From assembly GCA_027676805.1 (NCBI GenBank), contig JAQENU010000014.1, positions 22,861 to 86,860 of the forward strand: a stretch of 64,000 bases of DNA, read 5' to 3'. This stretch comes from Coprobacillaceae bacterium UN01-12pH3A (GTDB lineage Bacteria; Bacillota_I; Bacilli_A; Erysipelotrichales; Coprobacillaceae). This document shows, piece by piece, positions 7,984-16,217 of the stretch. Under the pieces are notes generated by a model. The model was not told the DNA's origin. It ran no database searches and was given only the letters and a program-made list of their open reading frames with translations. Numbering within the stretch: position 1 is the first letter of the stretch; each line of letters begins with the position of its first letter. A program made the position numbers and the translations under genes.

Positions 7984-8367
7984 TCAATAGCATATGGATT
8001 TTATTTTTTCTTCTATTCTTTGTATGGTTTGTTTAAAAACCATATCCTCTTTTCCTGTTGGATCTTCAAGCAGCCAATTATCATCAAACTCTCTCCCTAT
8101 ATAAGGACATTCTACTTGACAGCCCATCGAGATAACGATATCCGCTTTAGGAATTTCTTCCATCAATTTGCAATACTGTGTCTTTTCCATATCAATAGCA
8201 TAGATTTCTTTCATTAATCGCACAGCATCCTGATTGATTCGAGATTTGATTTTTGTACCACAAGAATAAAACTCATACTTTTCAGATAAAAATCTATTTC
8301 CTAATGCCTCTGCGATCTGAGAACGACAGGAGTTATGAACACAGACAAACGCAATTTTTTTTCTCAT
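7984..8367 (-). CDS. arsC: Arsenate reductase, LMW-phosphatase type
   Basis: A 127-residue protein of the thioredoxin-linked arsenate reductase / low-molecular-weight tyrosine phosphatase fold. The P-loop is FVCVHNSCRSQ with C9 as nucleophile (CX5R). A second redox cysteine pair, C83 and C87, lies in MGCQVECPY, and the general acid is in EDPTG. These features fit reduction of arsenate to arsenite by an intramolecular disulfide cascade. It starts one base after the thioredoxin-like gene stop, in an operon with a TPFCSCSS permease. A protein phosphatase role is possible, but the extra cysteines argue for arsenate. Confidence 0.85.
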   Translation of the reverse strand: MRKKIAFVCVHNSCRSQIAEALGNRFLSEKYEFYSCGTKIKSRINQDAVRLMKEIYAIDMEKTQYCKLMEEIPKADIVISMGCQVECPYIGREFDDNWLLEDPTGKEDMVFKQTIQRIEEKIKSICY

Positions 8368-8368
8368 C

Positions 8369-8707
8369 TTAATAGCCTGCCTGCTTTAATAAGGCTAGAA
8401 TTTCTTCGCATGTTGGCACTTTGCCATATACCACTACCTTTTCATCGATGACTAAAGCCGGCGTTGTCATTACTCCATAGCTTGCGATTTCAGCGAAATC
8501 GGTAATATGGTCGCAATTTTCCTGTATGCCTAATTGTGTTAATGCCTCTGCAACATGTTCCTCTAAAGTTTTGCATTTAGCACAGCCTGATCCCAAAATT
8601 TTAATTCTTGATCCTGTGCTTTGTTTTTGTATTGCTTTTTGTAAAGTCTCCTGATTAAGGGACTTATCACAGCATGGATTTACTTTCTTGCCTTTAAATA
8701 ATTTCAT
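8369..8707 (-). CDS. Thioredoxin-like small redox disulfide protein
   Basis: A 112-residue protein. From about residue 35 it has a thioredoxin fold with the active site GSGCAKCK (C42 and C45) and cis-proline segment MTTPALVID. This matches the 'small redox-active disulfide protein 2' group found next to arsenic and metal permeases. A short N-terminal extension adds a CC pair at residues 12-13, which might bind metal. It sits between the permease and arsC genes and could recycle oxidised ArsC. AGGAGG precedes the ATG. Confidence 0.85.
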   Translation of the reverse strand: MKLFKGKKVNPCCDKSLNQETLQKAIQKQSTGSRIKILGSGCAKCKTLEEHVAEALTQLGIQENCDHITDFAEIASYGVMTTPALVIDEKVVVYGKVPTCEEILALLKQAGY

Positions 8708-8728
8708 TATTATTCCTCCTAATTGACG

Positions 8729-9733
8729 TTATATGAGTAAAAATGCAAAGATATTAAATAAGTAGCCTACTATCATAATCCCACCTGCTACTATTCCGAT
8801 AAAAGCTATCATTAATTTGCGCTTTACCGCTTTTGACAGCATGATCATGGACGGAAGCGATAAAGTTGTCACTGCCATCATAAACGCTAAAACAGTTCCA
8901 AGTCCTGCTCCTTTTATCAAAAGACTTTCTGCTACCGGGATGGTTCCAAAAATATCTGCATACATCGGTGTTCCTACTATGGTTGCCAACGGCACAGCAT
9001 AGACGTTATGCCCACCTAACAGAGATTGAACCCAGTATTCAGGAATAAGATTATGAATCACTGCACCGATACCCACTCCTACAAAAATATAAACCGCTAC
9101 TTTTTTAACTGTTTCCGCCACTTGCTTTTGGGCAAATTCATACCTTTCTTTAAATGTAAGTTCTATGGAGTCTATTTCAACACGTTTAGCCTGTTTAATA
9201 AAATCAGCTACTTGATCTTCCATTTTCATTTTTTCAATAAGTGTTCCACCTAAAACAGCAATGATAAGGCCTACAATAACATAGGCAGCAGCTATCTTCC
9301 AGCCAAAGATACTCATTAATAAAACAAGCGATCCAAGGTCTACCATAGGAGATGAGATTAAAAATGAAAAAGTAACGCTCAATGGCAGCCCTGCACTTGT
9401 AAAGCCCATAAATAGCGGAATTGACGAACAGCTGCAAAAAGGGGTAACTGTTCCTAATAAAGCGCCTAAGAGATTAGCGCGGATGCCATGAAATCTGCCA
9501 AGAATCTTTCTGCTTCGTTCCGGCGGAAAATAACTTTGTATATAAGAGATAATGAAGATCAATACTCCTAAAAGAATAAAAATCTTGATCGTATCATAAA
9601 TAAAAAATTGCAGCATGCCTCCTAATTTATTCTCGATTGACAGTCCTACTGCGTTCAACAATTGACCAATCCATTCATGCAGCCACTGCATTCCAAGAAT
9701 CTGGTCTTGAATAAACAACCAAATATAATTCAT
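8729..9733 (-). CDS. Permease, ArsP-like (DUF318/PF03773 type)
   Basis: A 334-residue inner-membrane permease with about eight to ten hydrophobic segments and a large cytoplasmic loop near residues 165-210. The diagnostic motif GTVTPFCSCSSIP contains C100 and C102, the metal/metalloid-binding pair of the ArsP/SO_0444 family. Members export trivalent organoarsenicals or transition metals. The operon with ArsR, a thioredoxin-like protein and ArsC points to arsenic. Gene order, directly behind an ArsR-type operator, supports induction by arsenite. Confidence 0.82.
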   Translation of the reverse strand: MNYIWLFIQDQILGMQWLHEWIGQLLNAVGLSIENKLGGMLQFFIYDTIKIFILLGVLIFIISYIQSYFPPERSRKILGRFHGIRANLLGALLGTVTPFCSCSSIPLFMGFTSAGLPLSVTFSFLISSPMVDLGSLVLLMSIFGWKIAAAYVIVGLIIAVLGGTLIEKMKMEDQVADFIKQAKRVEIDSIELTFKERYEFAQKQVAETVKKVAVYIFVGVGIGAVIHNLIPEYWVQSLLGGHNVYAVPLATIVGTPMYADIFGTIPVAESLLIKGAGLGTVLAFMMAVTTLSLPSMIMLSKAVKRKLMIAFIGIVAGGIMIVGYLFNIFAFLLI

Positions 9734-9744
9734 AACGCCTCCTT

Positions 9745-9762
9745 ATATCGATATATATCGAT
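9745..9762. promoter_or_regulatory. ArsR-type operator before the permease gene
   Basis: ATATCGATATATATCGAT contains two copies of ATATCGAT and their dyad, directly upstream of the permease ribosome binding site. The same half-sites occur upstream of the arsR gene (10117-10143). Confidence 0.6.
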
Positions 9763-9779
9763 GTGTTCACTATAATATT

Positions 9780-9798
9780 AACCGCCTATAAGACGGTT
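9780..9798 (-). terminator. Weak terminator after arsR
   Basis: On the minus strand a seven-base stem (9792-9798 / 9780-9786) with one G-U pair begins at the arsR stop. The following T run is poor, so read-through into the permease operon is likely. Confidence 0.4.
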
Positions 9799-10091
9799 TA
9801 TTTATTTCCACTTCCGCTTAACTTTAATTCATGTAAATAAGCAATCGCCTTCTGCATCCCTGCTTCAGAGATGGAATAATGAGACCATTTCCCCTCTTTT
9901 CTGACGTTTACGACACCTGCATCAGTTAACAATTTCATATGGTGCGATAATGTTGACTGGCTCAAATCCATGATCTCCAGCAGCTTACATGCACAATGCT
10001 CTCCTGACTTTAATATATCTAAGATTTTCAATCGGTTAGGATCACAAAATGCCTTGAAAACTCTTGCAGGTTCTTCATAATCGATTTGCAT
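9798..10091 (-). CDS. arsR: ArsR family metalloregulator
   Basis: A 97-residue winged-helix repressor of the ArsR/SmtB family. The recognition helix is in LSQSTLSHHMKLLTDAGVV. The pair C33 and C35 in GEHCACKLLE matches the type-1 As(III)-binding site at the start of the DNA-binding helix region. It should derepress the downstream permease, thioredoxin-like and arsC genes when arsenite binds. I chose the ATG at 10091 because GAGGTG lies six bases upstream. GTG at 10100 and ATG at 10097 are also in frame. Dyads of TCGATAT flank its own promoter. Confidence 0.85.
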   Translation of the reverse strand: MQIDYEEPARVFKAFCDPNRLKILDILKSGEHCACKLLEIMDLSQSTLSHHMKLLTDAGVVNVRKEGKWSHYSISEAGMQKAIAYLHELKLSGSGNK

Positions 10092-10116
10092 AATCATCAC
10101 CTCATATCTATGTTCT

Positions 10117-10143
10117 TCGATATAACAATACCATACATATCGA
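10117..10143. promoter_or_regulatory. ArsR-type operator before arsR
   Basis: TCGATAT (10117-10123) and ATATCGA (10137-10143) form an inverted repeat, with half-sites identical to those in front of the permease gene. This implies autoregulation by ArsR. Confidence 0.6.
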
Positions 10144-10220
10144 TAAACGTCAATATGATAAAGAAGACATTGTATTTTTATCTTGTTGTCGATACAATTA
10201 ATTTAATCGGAGATGATAAA

Positions 10221-10595
10221 ATGAAACTTAGAGAACATTATACCTGTCCATTGGAATTAGTCCATGACATGATTAAAGGAAAATGGAAAACAATCATTAT
10301 TTTTCAGTTAAGAGATGGAAAGCAGTCTTTTTCGAAACTTCACCATAGCATCAACGGTATTACGCAAAAGATGTTGTTGGAACAGCTGCATGAATTAAAA
10401 GTATTTGGATTAATAGATAAACGCTCATATGATGGCTACCCATTGAAAGTTGAATACTTTTTAACGAGTCAAGGAGAAAAGATGCTTTCAGCCATTAAAA
10501 TCATGCAGGAAATCGGCATTGATTATATGGTGGAGCATGAACAAACGGAAATCCTGATTGAAAAAGGAATCCCCTATACACAAAAAAGTAAGTAA
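10221..10595 (+). CDS. HxlR family transcriptional regulator
   Basis: A 124-residue winged-helix protein of the HxlR type. It starts MKLREHYTCPLELVHDMIKGKWKTIIIFQL, the usual family opening with a Cys before the first helix. The ING-ITQKMLLEQLHELKVFGLI region is the recognition helix and the wing follows. Some HxlR proteins sense aldehydes or quinones through that cysteine. I chose the ATG at 10221 (GGAG site); upstream in-frame codons encode non-conserved sequence. It lies 64 bases before an isochorismatase-like gene that it probably regulates. Confidence 0.85.
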   Translation: MKLREHYTCPLELVHDMIKGKWKTIIIFQLRDGKQSFSKLHHSINGITQKMLLEQLHELKVFGLIDKRSYDGYPLKVEYFLTSQGEKMLSAIKIMQEIGIDYMVEHEQTEILIEKGIPYTQKSK

Positions 10596-10659
10596 TTTAC
10601 TTTATATGTAGTTTCTTATATGCTAGTCATAGCCTCAGCAAAAGAAAGGATATGAGAAA

Positions 10660-11205
10660 ATGAATAAAGCATTATTAATCATAGATGTTCAAAATGATTA
10701 TTTTTCAAACGGTAAATGTGAACTGCATCAACCCAAATCCGCATTAGTTGCAATAAAAAGATTATTATTTTATTTTAGAAAGCTGCATTTGCCTGTTTTC
10801 TATATTCAGCACATTGCAGATCAAAATGCGAGTTTCTTTGTTGAAAATACGCAGGGGGTCAAACTGCATCCCGATCTTGTCCCGTTGGATACTGAAAAAG
10901 TCATTGTTAAACATTATCCGGACAGCTTTTTAAAAACAGCTTTACAAAATGAATTAAATAAAGCCGATATTTCAGAATTAGTTATCTGTGGTATGATGAG
11001 CCATATGTGCATCGATACGACCGTAAGGACAGCATCAAGTTTAGGTTATACCATTACCTTAATTTCAGATGCCTGTGCTACTAAGGATCTGACATGGAAA
11101 AATGAAGTGATTCCTGCAAAGGTTGTTCAAAATGTTTATATGGCTTCTTTAAATCAGAAATTTGCTTCTGTCCTGAGCTGTCAGGAATATTTCAATACAC
11201 TTTGA
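10660..11205 (+). CDS. Cysteine hydrolase, isochorismatase-like
   Basis: A 181-residue isochorismatase-like hydrolase. The Asp-Lys-Cys triad is D9 (LLIIDVQNDYF), K84 (VIVKHYPDSF) and C117 (CGMMSHMCIDTTVR). The sequence ALGY-like SSLGYTITLISDACATKDL is standard for the group. The likely substrate is an amide such as nicotinamide or a small ureide. The catalytic Cys separates it from true isochorismatases, which lack it. It follows the HxlR regulator on the same strand and ends in a clear terminator. Confidence 0.85.
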   Translation: MNKALLIIDVQNDYFSNGKCELHQPKSALVAIKRLLFYFRKLHLPVFYIQHIADQNASFFVENTQGVKLHPDLVPLDTEKVIVKHYPDSFLKTALQNELNKADISELVICGMMSHMCIDTTVRTASSLGYTITLISDACATKDLTWKNEVIPAKVVQNVYMASLNQKFASVLSCQEYFNTL

Positions 11206-11227
11206 TTTAAAATTTTCATTATACAAT

Positions 11228-11279
11228 AAAACGCATCCCAGCAAGTTAGTGTTCTTCCTAACCTATGGAGATGCGTTTT
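11228..11279. terminator. Bidirectional terminator
   Basis: AAAACGCATC pairs with GATGCGTTTT (11228-11237 / 11270-11279), and an inner GTTAG / CTAAC stem extends the hairpin. It lies between convergent genes. Confidence 0.75.
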
Positions 11280-11285
11280 CATTTG

Positions 11286-12155
11286 TTATTGATTATTTAT
11301 CCAAGCCTTCCTATTCTCTCGTATAAACTGTGTAAACGTTCTTGGTTTTTTATTCATAATTTTTTCAAAGGTATTTGTTACCTTTTTAGCGTTGCCCAAG
11401 CGGGTGATCATATAAAGCATCCCCATGACTGAAGCATATGCTTTATCCAGTTTTCGGATCTTAATCCAATATTTTTTAGCAAGACGCGGACTGGGATTGG
11501 AATATTGAATCTTTCTTTCAAGCTCGTTACTTAATAGTGTTGCCACTTCATAATAGTCCATTGCTTTCGGTCCGGTAATGGAATAAGCCTGATTTATATG
11601 CTGCTGCGGGTGGGTTAAGACTTCTGCCGTGAGCTCGCCAATGTCTCTGGCATCAATAAAGCTAGTCAATGCTTTTTTAACCGGAACAACAATATTATCA
11701 AAATATTTGATTTCAAAGGCATGTACACCACTGATATTTTGCATAAAGAAGCTTGGTCGAATATGACAATACGGTAGTCCTGACTGTTCGATATATTTTT
11801 CAATCTTATGATGAGGAGGCATTGGATTCTTTTCAATCCCTAGCAAAGAGAGAAAGCAGATCATTTGCATTGATGGCTTTGTTTTCAGTCTTTCAATAAA
11901 AGGCTTTAAGTCCTCCGGTCTCCCTAAATGCGGAGGTCTCATAATAAAGACACGATCAACCTCTTTTAACGCTTCCTCATAGCTGCTTTGATCAGTAAAA
12001 TCAAAATAAACACATTCTGCTTTGCCCTGATACTTTTTTTCCAATGCCGTGACATCAAGATCTGCCACAACAACCTCCTGTTCATTGCTAATGGCATACT
12101 CAGCCACATAACGTCCTACATTTCCTAACGCACCAGTCACCATGATTTTACCCAT
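11286..12155 (-). CDS. NAD(P)-binding NmrA-like oxidoreductase
   Basis: A 289-residue atypical short-chain dehydrogenase of the NmrA / NAD(P)H-binding type. The Rossmann glycine motif is VTGALGNVGRYV (residues 6-17), with DLD after strand two. The catalytic YxxxK is not clear, which is usual for NmrA-like sensors and quinone reductases. It overlaps the upstream MarR gene by eight bases, so the pair is an operon. Its role is probably in redox or electrophile stress, judged only from the regulator and family. Confidence 0.82.
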   Translation of the reverse strand: MGKIMVTGALGNVGRYVAEYAISNEQEVVVADLDVTALEKKYQGKAECVYFDFTDQSSYEEALKEVDRVFIMRPPHLGRPEDLKPFIERLKTKPSMQMICFLSLLGIEKNPMPPHHKIEKYIEQSGLPYCHIRPSFFMQNISGVHAFEIKYFDNIVVPVKKALTSFIDARDIGELTAEVLTHPQQHINQAYSITGPKAMDYYEVATLLSNELERKIQYSNPSPRLAKKYWIKIRKLDKAYASVMGMLYMITRLGNAKKVTNTFEKIMNKKPRTFTQFIRENRKAWINNQ

Positions 12156-12579
12156 CTTTTCTTTCCTCCAATAATATTTCGTTTGCTTGTTTCAATAATT
12201 CAATAAAGTGTCCAAACTTTTCTTCACCCATATTTTTTTCTAGGTGCATCAGATTTTTATAATATTCCTCATAGGTTTCCTCCACTAAGTCAATAGCTAG
12301 ATGTGTAGGCATAAGATAAACACTTCGCCCATCTTTTGTGGATCTTTGTTTTATAATATATCCTTTTTTAGTTAATGATGTCATCATATTTGTGACCATC
12401 GCTTTAGATACTTTGAAAAAATCAGCGATCGCCATCGGTGTCTTAACCTGCTTTGTTTTAACTAAATAAATCAACAGTCCCATCTCACTCGAACGAATCG
12501 GCAAGGCTTTCTTTGTATTAATGTTAATCCTGCAAAACAATGAAATTTGATCTGCTGCATACATTTGTTTATCCATCAT
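12148..12579 (-). CDS. MarR family transcriptional regulator
   Basis: A 143-residue MarR-type dimeric winged-helix repressor. The DNA-binding core is TPMAIADFFKVSKAMVTNMM, with wing KQRSTKDGRSVYLMPT. Typical N- and C-terminal dimer helices are present. It is transcribed with the NAD(P)-binding gene. A perfect 19-bp dyad lies 40 bases upstream (12619-12637) and is the likely autoregulatory operator. AAGGAG precedes the ATG-ATG start. Confidence 0.87.
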   Translation of the reverse strand: MMDKQMYAADQISLFCRININTKKALPIRSSEMGLLIYLVKTKQVKTPMAIADFFKVSKAMVTNMMTSLTKKGYIIKQRSTKDGRSVYLMPTHLAIDLVEETYEEYYKNLMHLEKNMGEEKFGHFIELLKQANEILLEERKDG

Positions 12580-12618
12580 ATTCTCCTTTATATATAGTAC
12601 ACCTTATTTACTATATTA

Positions 12619-12637
12619 TAGTACATCAGATGTACTA
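12619..12637. promoter_or_regulatory. Perfect palindrome, likely MarR operator
   Basis: TAGTACATC-A-GATGTACTA is an exact 9+1+9 inverted repeat upstream of the MarR gene. A further half-site TAGTACA lies near 12595. Spacing and symmetry match MarR operators. Confidence 0.65.
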
Positions 12638-12651
12638 TGTCTATAAAATAA

Positions 12652-12689
12652 AAAGATAATGCCGCACTTTAGTGCAATACATTATCTTT
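12652..12689 (-). terminator. Terminator of the ligA-gat-rlmD operon
   Basis: AAAGATAATG / CATTATCTTT (12652-12661 / 12680-12689) with inner GCAC-TTTA-GTGC, followed on the minus strand by a T-rich run, just after the rlmD stop. Confidence 0.75.
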
Positions 12690-12694
12690 ACGTG

Positions 12695-14047
12695 TTATTT
12701 TTTTGAAAGCTGCACAATATTTTCAATCCCATAGGTTTGTGCAAATAGGTCAACCGGCTGACATGGTCCGATCACTTGATAGCCAAATTGAGTTAAATAG
12801 GCAATGTCGCGTGCTTGAGTAGAAGGATCACATGAGATATACACTAATTTACGAGGATCTAATTTGACCACAGCATCTAAAAATACCGTAGAACAGCCTT
12901 TTCTAGGTGGATCAACCATCACAATATCGATATGTACTCCTTCATCTGCTAGCTTAGTCATGTATTCGGCAGCATCCGCAACTAAAAACTCTGCATTATC
13001 GATATGATTGATTTCGGCGTTCTTTTTCGCATCCGCAATGGCCTGCTCAACAATTTCAACGCCAATGACTTTTTTGGCTGACTTTGCCATACACAAAGAG
13101 ATTGTACCGATCCCGCAATAAGCATCAATAACCGTATCTGTCGGCTGAAGATCTGCCATTTCAATCGCTTTATTGTAAAGGACTTCGGCTTGCGGCGGAT
13201 TGATCTGATAAAATGATTTCGATGATATATTAAACGTTAATCCATTTAATCTGTCCTGAATATAGCCTTTTCCAAACCAAATATTTTCTTTTTCGCCCAA
13301 AATAACATTATCACGGCGTGAATTAATGTTTTGAACTATCGTTTTTAAATTAGGAAATTCTTTCGTTAGGACATCGATAAATATTTGTTTATATTTAAAC
13401 TGTTCTTTGTTGGTAATCAAAACAAGCATCAGCTGATCTGTTTTAAATCCATATTTTGTCAGAATGTGACGTATCATCCCTTTGCCTGTCAATTTATCAT
13501 AGGGTTCAATTCTATACTCGATCATCAATTCTTTTACACGATTAACCAATCGATTAGATGCATGGTTTTGAATAAAGCATTCTTTGGTTGGGATAATGTC
13601 ATTGGAATGCTGCTTATAAAACCCAGTTTCTAATTGCCCATTAACATAACCGACCGGCATCTGCACTTTGTTGCGATAAAACCAAGGATCTTCTTGAACA
13701 AGTGTTTGTGCTACCTCGCAGTCTACCTTTCCGATTCGCTGCATTACATCTTGAACACGCTTTTGCTTAAAGCGCTGCTGCGCTTCCTTTGATAAATGCT
13801 GAAGATGGCAGCCCCCACATTGCTTATAGACTAGACAGCGAGGTTTCACACGATCCTTAGATACCGTGTTCAATTCGATCAAACGGGCAATCCCATAGTT
13901 TTTTAGCTGTTTAATCACTTTAAGCTTTCCGGTTTCACCAATCAGCATCCCTTTAACAAAATAGGGAATCCCGTTTACTTTTACTACACCTTGTCCCTCA
14001 TGTGTTAAATCGACACATTCGGCTTCAAAATAATCATTCTTTTTCAT
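12695..14047 (-). CDS. rlmD: 23S rRNA (uracil-C5)-methyltransferase, RlmD/RlmCD type
   Basis: A 450-residue TrmA-family RNA methyltransferase that adds methyl from SAM to C5 of uridine in 23S rRNA. An N-terminal TRAM domain (residues 1-60) precedes iron-sulfur ligands C71, C77, C80 and a later Cys near 157. The SAM motif DAYCGIGTISL and DPPRKGC follow, with the nucleophile C406 in YISCDPST and the base in YGIENIVQL. In Bacillota one enzyme (RlmCD) methylates both U747 and U1939. The position at the end of a ligA-camS-gat operon resembles Bacillus subtilis yerS, so RlmCD is likely. Confidence 0.88.
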   Translation of the reverse strand: MKKNDYFEAECVDLTHEGQGVVKVNGIPYFVKGMLIGETGKLKVIKQLKNYGIARLIELNTVSKDRVKPRCLVYKQCGGCHLQHLSKEAQQRFKQKRVQDVMQRIGKVDCEVAQTLVQEDPWFYRNKVQMPVGYVNGQLETGFYKQHSNDIIPTKECFIQNHASNRLVNRVKELMIEYRIEPYDKLTGKGMIRHILTKYGFKTDQLMLVLITNKEQFKYKQIFIDVLTKEFPNLKTIVQNINSRRDNVILGEKENIWFGKGYIQDRLNGLTFNISSKSFYQINPPQAEVLYNKAIEMADLQPTDTVIDAYCGIGTISLCMAKSAKKVIGVEIVEQAIADAKKNAEINHIDNAEFLVADAAEYMTKLADEGVHIDIVMVDPPRKGCSTVFLDAVVKLDPRKLVYISCDPSTQARDIAYLTQFGYQVIGPCQPVDLFAQTYGIENIVQLSKK

Positions 14048-14063
14048 TTATTCTCCTTTAAAA

Positions 14064-14082
14064 AAACGAGCATTGCTCGTTT
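14064..14082 (-). terminator. Terminator between the membrane protein and rlmD
   Basis: AAACGAGC-ATT-GCTCGTTT overlaps the upstream stop codon and is followed on the minus strand by six or more T. It would partly separate rlmD from the operon. Confidence 0.7.
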
Positions 14083-14731
14083 ATTCGTTATTTTGTCCTG
14101 CTACAACGCTATCCGCTAAAGCTTGATCTTTAGCATTCGCATCTGTAAAGGTAATCTCGTTATTTCGATACTGCTTCGTTCCATAAGCCGGGAATCCTTC
14201 CTGACCACCATATAAAACGATTTCTAAATCATACTGACGTCTGTCTCCATCTACCGACAGCATTTTAGAATAAGTATCCTCTTCTGAATTCTTAGGATAT
14301 CCCATAGTTTCATCAAAGACGTGCGTTGCATCAATGACCATTTGTTTGGCATCTTCTAATGCCACATCATCATTAAATTTGAATTCCATCTTAATAATAA
14401 GACAATCTGTGCTGATTTTAACCGAAGACAAGCCTTCTGTCTGACTGATTTTTTCTTGTGCTTCTGTCATCTTAGAAAGATCCAATGTCATACCGCTTGA
14501 ACAACGCTGACCATAAACCGGTCCTTTAGTATTCAAAGAACTAAACATATAGTAAGCAAATCCTAAACAGCAAACAACAAAAACGATAGGAATAATATAA
14601 ATCGGCTTAAACTTACGTTTTCCTTTGCTTTCTTTTGTACGTCTTCTTCTTGGTGCTGATGTATTGTCATCTACACGCTCTGAATCTTCTGATCTGGCAT
14701 GTCGAAGTTGTTTTTTATTACTATCACTCAT
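14081..14731 (-). CDS. Membrane-anchored protein of unknown function
   Basis: A 216-residue protein with a basic cytoplasmic N-terminus (residues 1-42, including RRRRTKESKGKRKFK) and a single transmembrane helix at about 44-66. An extracellular domain of about 150 residues has two cysteines (in QRCSSG and STDCLII). The topology follows from the positive-inside rule. I do not recognise the outer domain. It lies between gatB and rlmD in a conserved housekeeping run, which hints at a lineage-specific envelope role. A TGATACAAT extended -10 box upstream (ends 14757 to 14752) suggests its own promoter. Confidence 0.72.
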   Translation of the reverse strand: MSDSNKKQLRHARSEDSERVDDNTSAPRRRRTKESKGKRKFKPIYIIPIVFVVCCLGFAYYMFSSLNTKGPVYGQRCSSGMTLDLSKMTEAQEKISQTEGLSSVKISTDCLIIKMEFKFNDDVALEDAKQMVIDATHVFDETMGYPKNSEEDTYSKMLSVDGDRRQYDLEIVLYGGQEGFPAYGTKQYRNNEITFTDANAKDQALADSVVAGQNNE

Positions 14732-14789
14732 TTTTTCACCCTCTTAACGCTATTGTATCAAAAATTTCTCAATAAGTATAGAAAAGTTG

Positions 14790-16217
14790 TTATCTCGCTT
14801 TTAATTCTTCGACCAACACCTTATTGGTTACTCCCGGATTTGCCTGTCCGCCAGTCGCTTTCATGATTTGTCCAACTAGGAATCCAACAGCACGATCTTT
14901 ACCGTTCTTATAATCTTCAATCGACTGTGGATTTTTATCCAGTACCTCACAAACAATTTTTCTGATTTCATCGATAGAAGAAATTTGCTTCATATGATTT
15001 TCTTCGATGATTGTTTCCGGATCCTTACCAGTTTCCATCATTAAATCGAATACTTTCTTTGCCTGTTTGCTGGAAATCGTTTCATCTACAACACAGTTCA
15101 CCATTTCTGCTAAGTGTTTAGGTGTCATCTTAATCTCTTCAATGGTCATATTAGACTTATTTAAATAGGCCATCGTTTCTCCCAACAGCCAGTTACAGAC
15201 TAATTTCCATTCCTTAGTAAACATAATGGCTTCATCATAATAATCTGATATTTCTTTTGTGGCTACTAAGATTTTCGCATCTTTTTTAGGCAGCTGGCAT
15301 TTTTCAACATAACGCAAAATACGTGCTTCCGGCATTTCCGGCAAAGCTTCTTTAATGTCCAACACCCATTGATGATCCAAACGAATCGGCAGAATATTCG
15401 GCTCTGCGTAATATTTATAGTCCACCGCATCCCCTTTTGAACGCATCAAGACCGTTTCTTTCAATCCTTCATCATAGCGGCGTGTCTCCTGCAGAACCTT
15501 CCCGCCTTGAAGCAGAATTTTTTCTTGTCTGCTGACTTCAAACTCAATCGCTTTTTGCACATTGGAAATAGAATTCAAGTTTTTAATTTCTGTACGTGTC
15601 CCGAATTTATCACTTCCAAATGGGCGGATAGAAACGTTGACATCACAGCGCATTGACCCTTCTTCCATTTTTGCATCACTTACTTTTGTATAAAGGAAGA
15701 TAGAACGCAGTTTTTCCAAGTAAGCGGCAGCTTCTTTCCCGCTGCGAATATTAGGTTTTGTTACAATTTCAATCAACGGAATCCCTGAACGGTTGTAATC
15801 AATCAATGTATGGTCATCAAAATGCAGTTGTTTTGCTGTATCCTCTTCCATATGTAAACGTTCGATTTCAATCGTCTTCTTTTTGCCGTCTACTTCAATT
15901 TCCATTGTTCCGTTACGTCCAATTGGGAAACGATCCTGTGTAATCTGAAATCCTTTTGGTAAATCAGAATAGTAATAATTTTTACGGTCAAATCGAAGCA
16001 GCTCATCAATTTCCATATTTAAGGCATGACAAACACGAACAGCATATTCAACTCCGCTTTTATTCAAGACCGGCATCGTTCCCGTCATCCCTAAATCGAC
16101 TTCATTTACTTTTGTATTCGGTGCTTGTCCAAAAGTGACAGGTGAAGCAGAAAACATCTTTGATTGTGTAGTTAATTCGCAATGGACTTCTAATCCGATG
16201 ATAACTTCAAAATTCAT
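14790..16217 (-). CDS. gatB: Aspartyl/glutamyl-tRNA amidotransferase subunit B
   Basis: A 475-residue GatB. It activates Glu-tRNA(Gln) or Asp-tRNA(Asn) with ATP so that ammonia from GatA can amidate it. The N-terminal catalytic cradle is recognisable from FEVIIGLEVHCELTTQSKMF. It continues with VNEVDLGMTGTMPVLNK and MEEDTAKQLHFDDHTLIDYNRSG-type sequence, followed by the SMRCDVNVSIRP strand. The C-terminal YqeY-like domain ends in KATGGQANPGVTNKVLVEEL. Length is normal. Its ATG overlaps the gatA stop (TAATG). The gatCAB complex implies that at least one of GlnRS or AsnRS is missing in this organism. Confidence 0.97.
   Translation of the reverse strand: MNFEVIIGLEVHCELTTQSKMFSASPVTFGQAPNTKVNEVDLGMTGTMPVLNKSGVEYAVRVCHALNMEIDELLRFDRKNYYYSDLPKGFQITQDRFPIGRNGTMEIEVDGKKKTIEIERLHMEEDTAKQLHFDDHTLIDYNRSGIPLIEIVTKPNIRSGKEAAAYLEKLRSIFLYTKVSDAKMEEGSMRCDVNVSIRPFGSDKFGTRTEIKNLNSISNVQKAIEFEVSRQEKILLQGGKVLQETRRYDEGLKETVLMRSKGDAVDYKYYAEPNILPIRLDHQWVLDIKEALPEMPEARILRYVEKCQLPKKDAKILVATKEISDYYDEAIMFTKEWKLVCNWLLGETMAYLNKSNMTIEEIKMTPKHLAEMVNCVVDETISSKQAKKVFDLMMETGKDPETIIEENHMKQISSIDEIRKIVCEVLDKNPQSIEDYKNGKDRAVGFLVGQIMKATGGQANPGVTNKVLVEELKAR

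Noticed and set aside
10086..10220. N-terminal extension of the HxlR regulator
   Set aside because: It lacks homology-like sequence and overlaps the arsR promoter region. The ATG at 10221 fits the family start.
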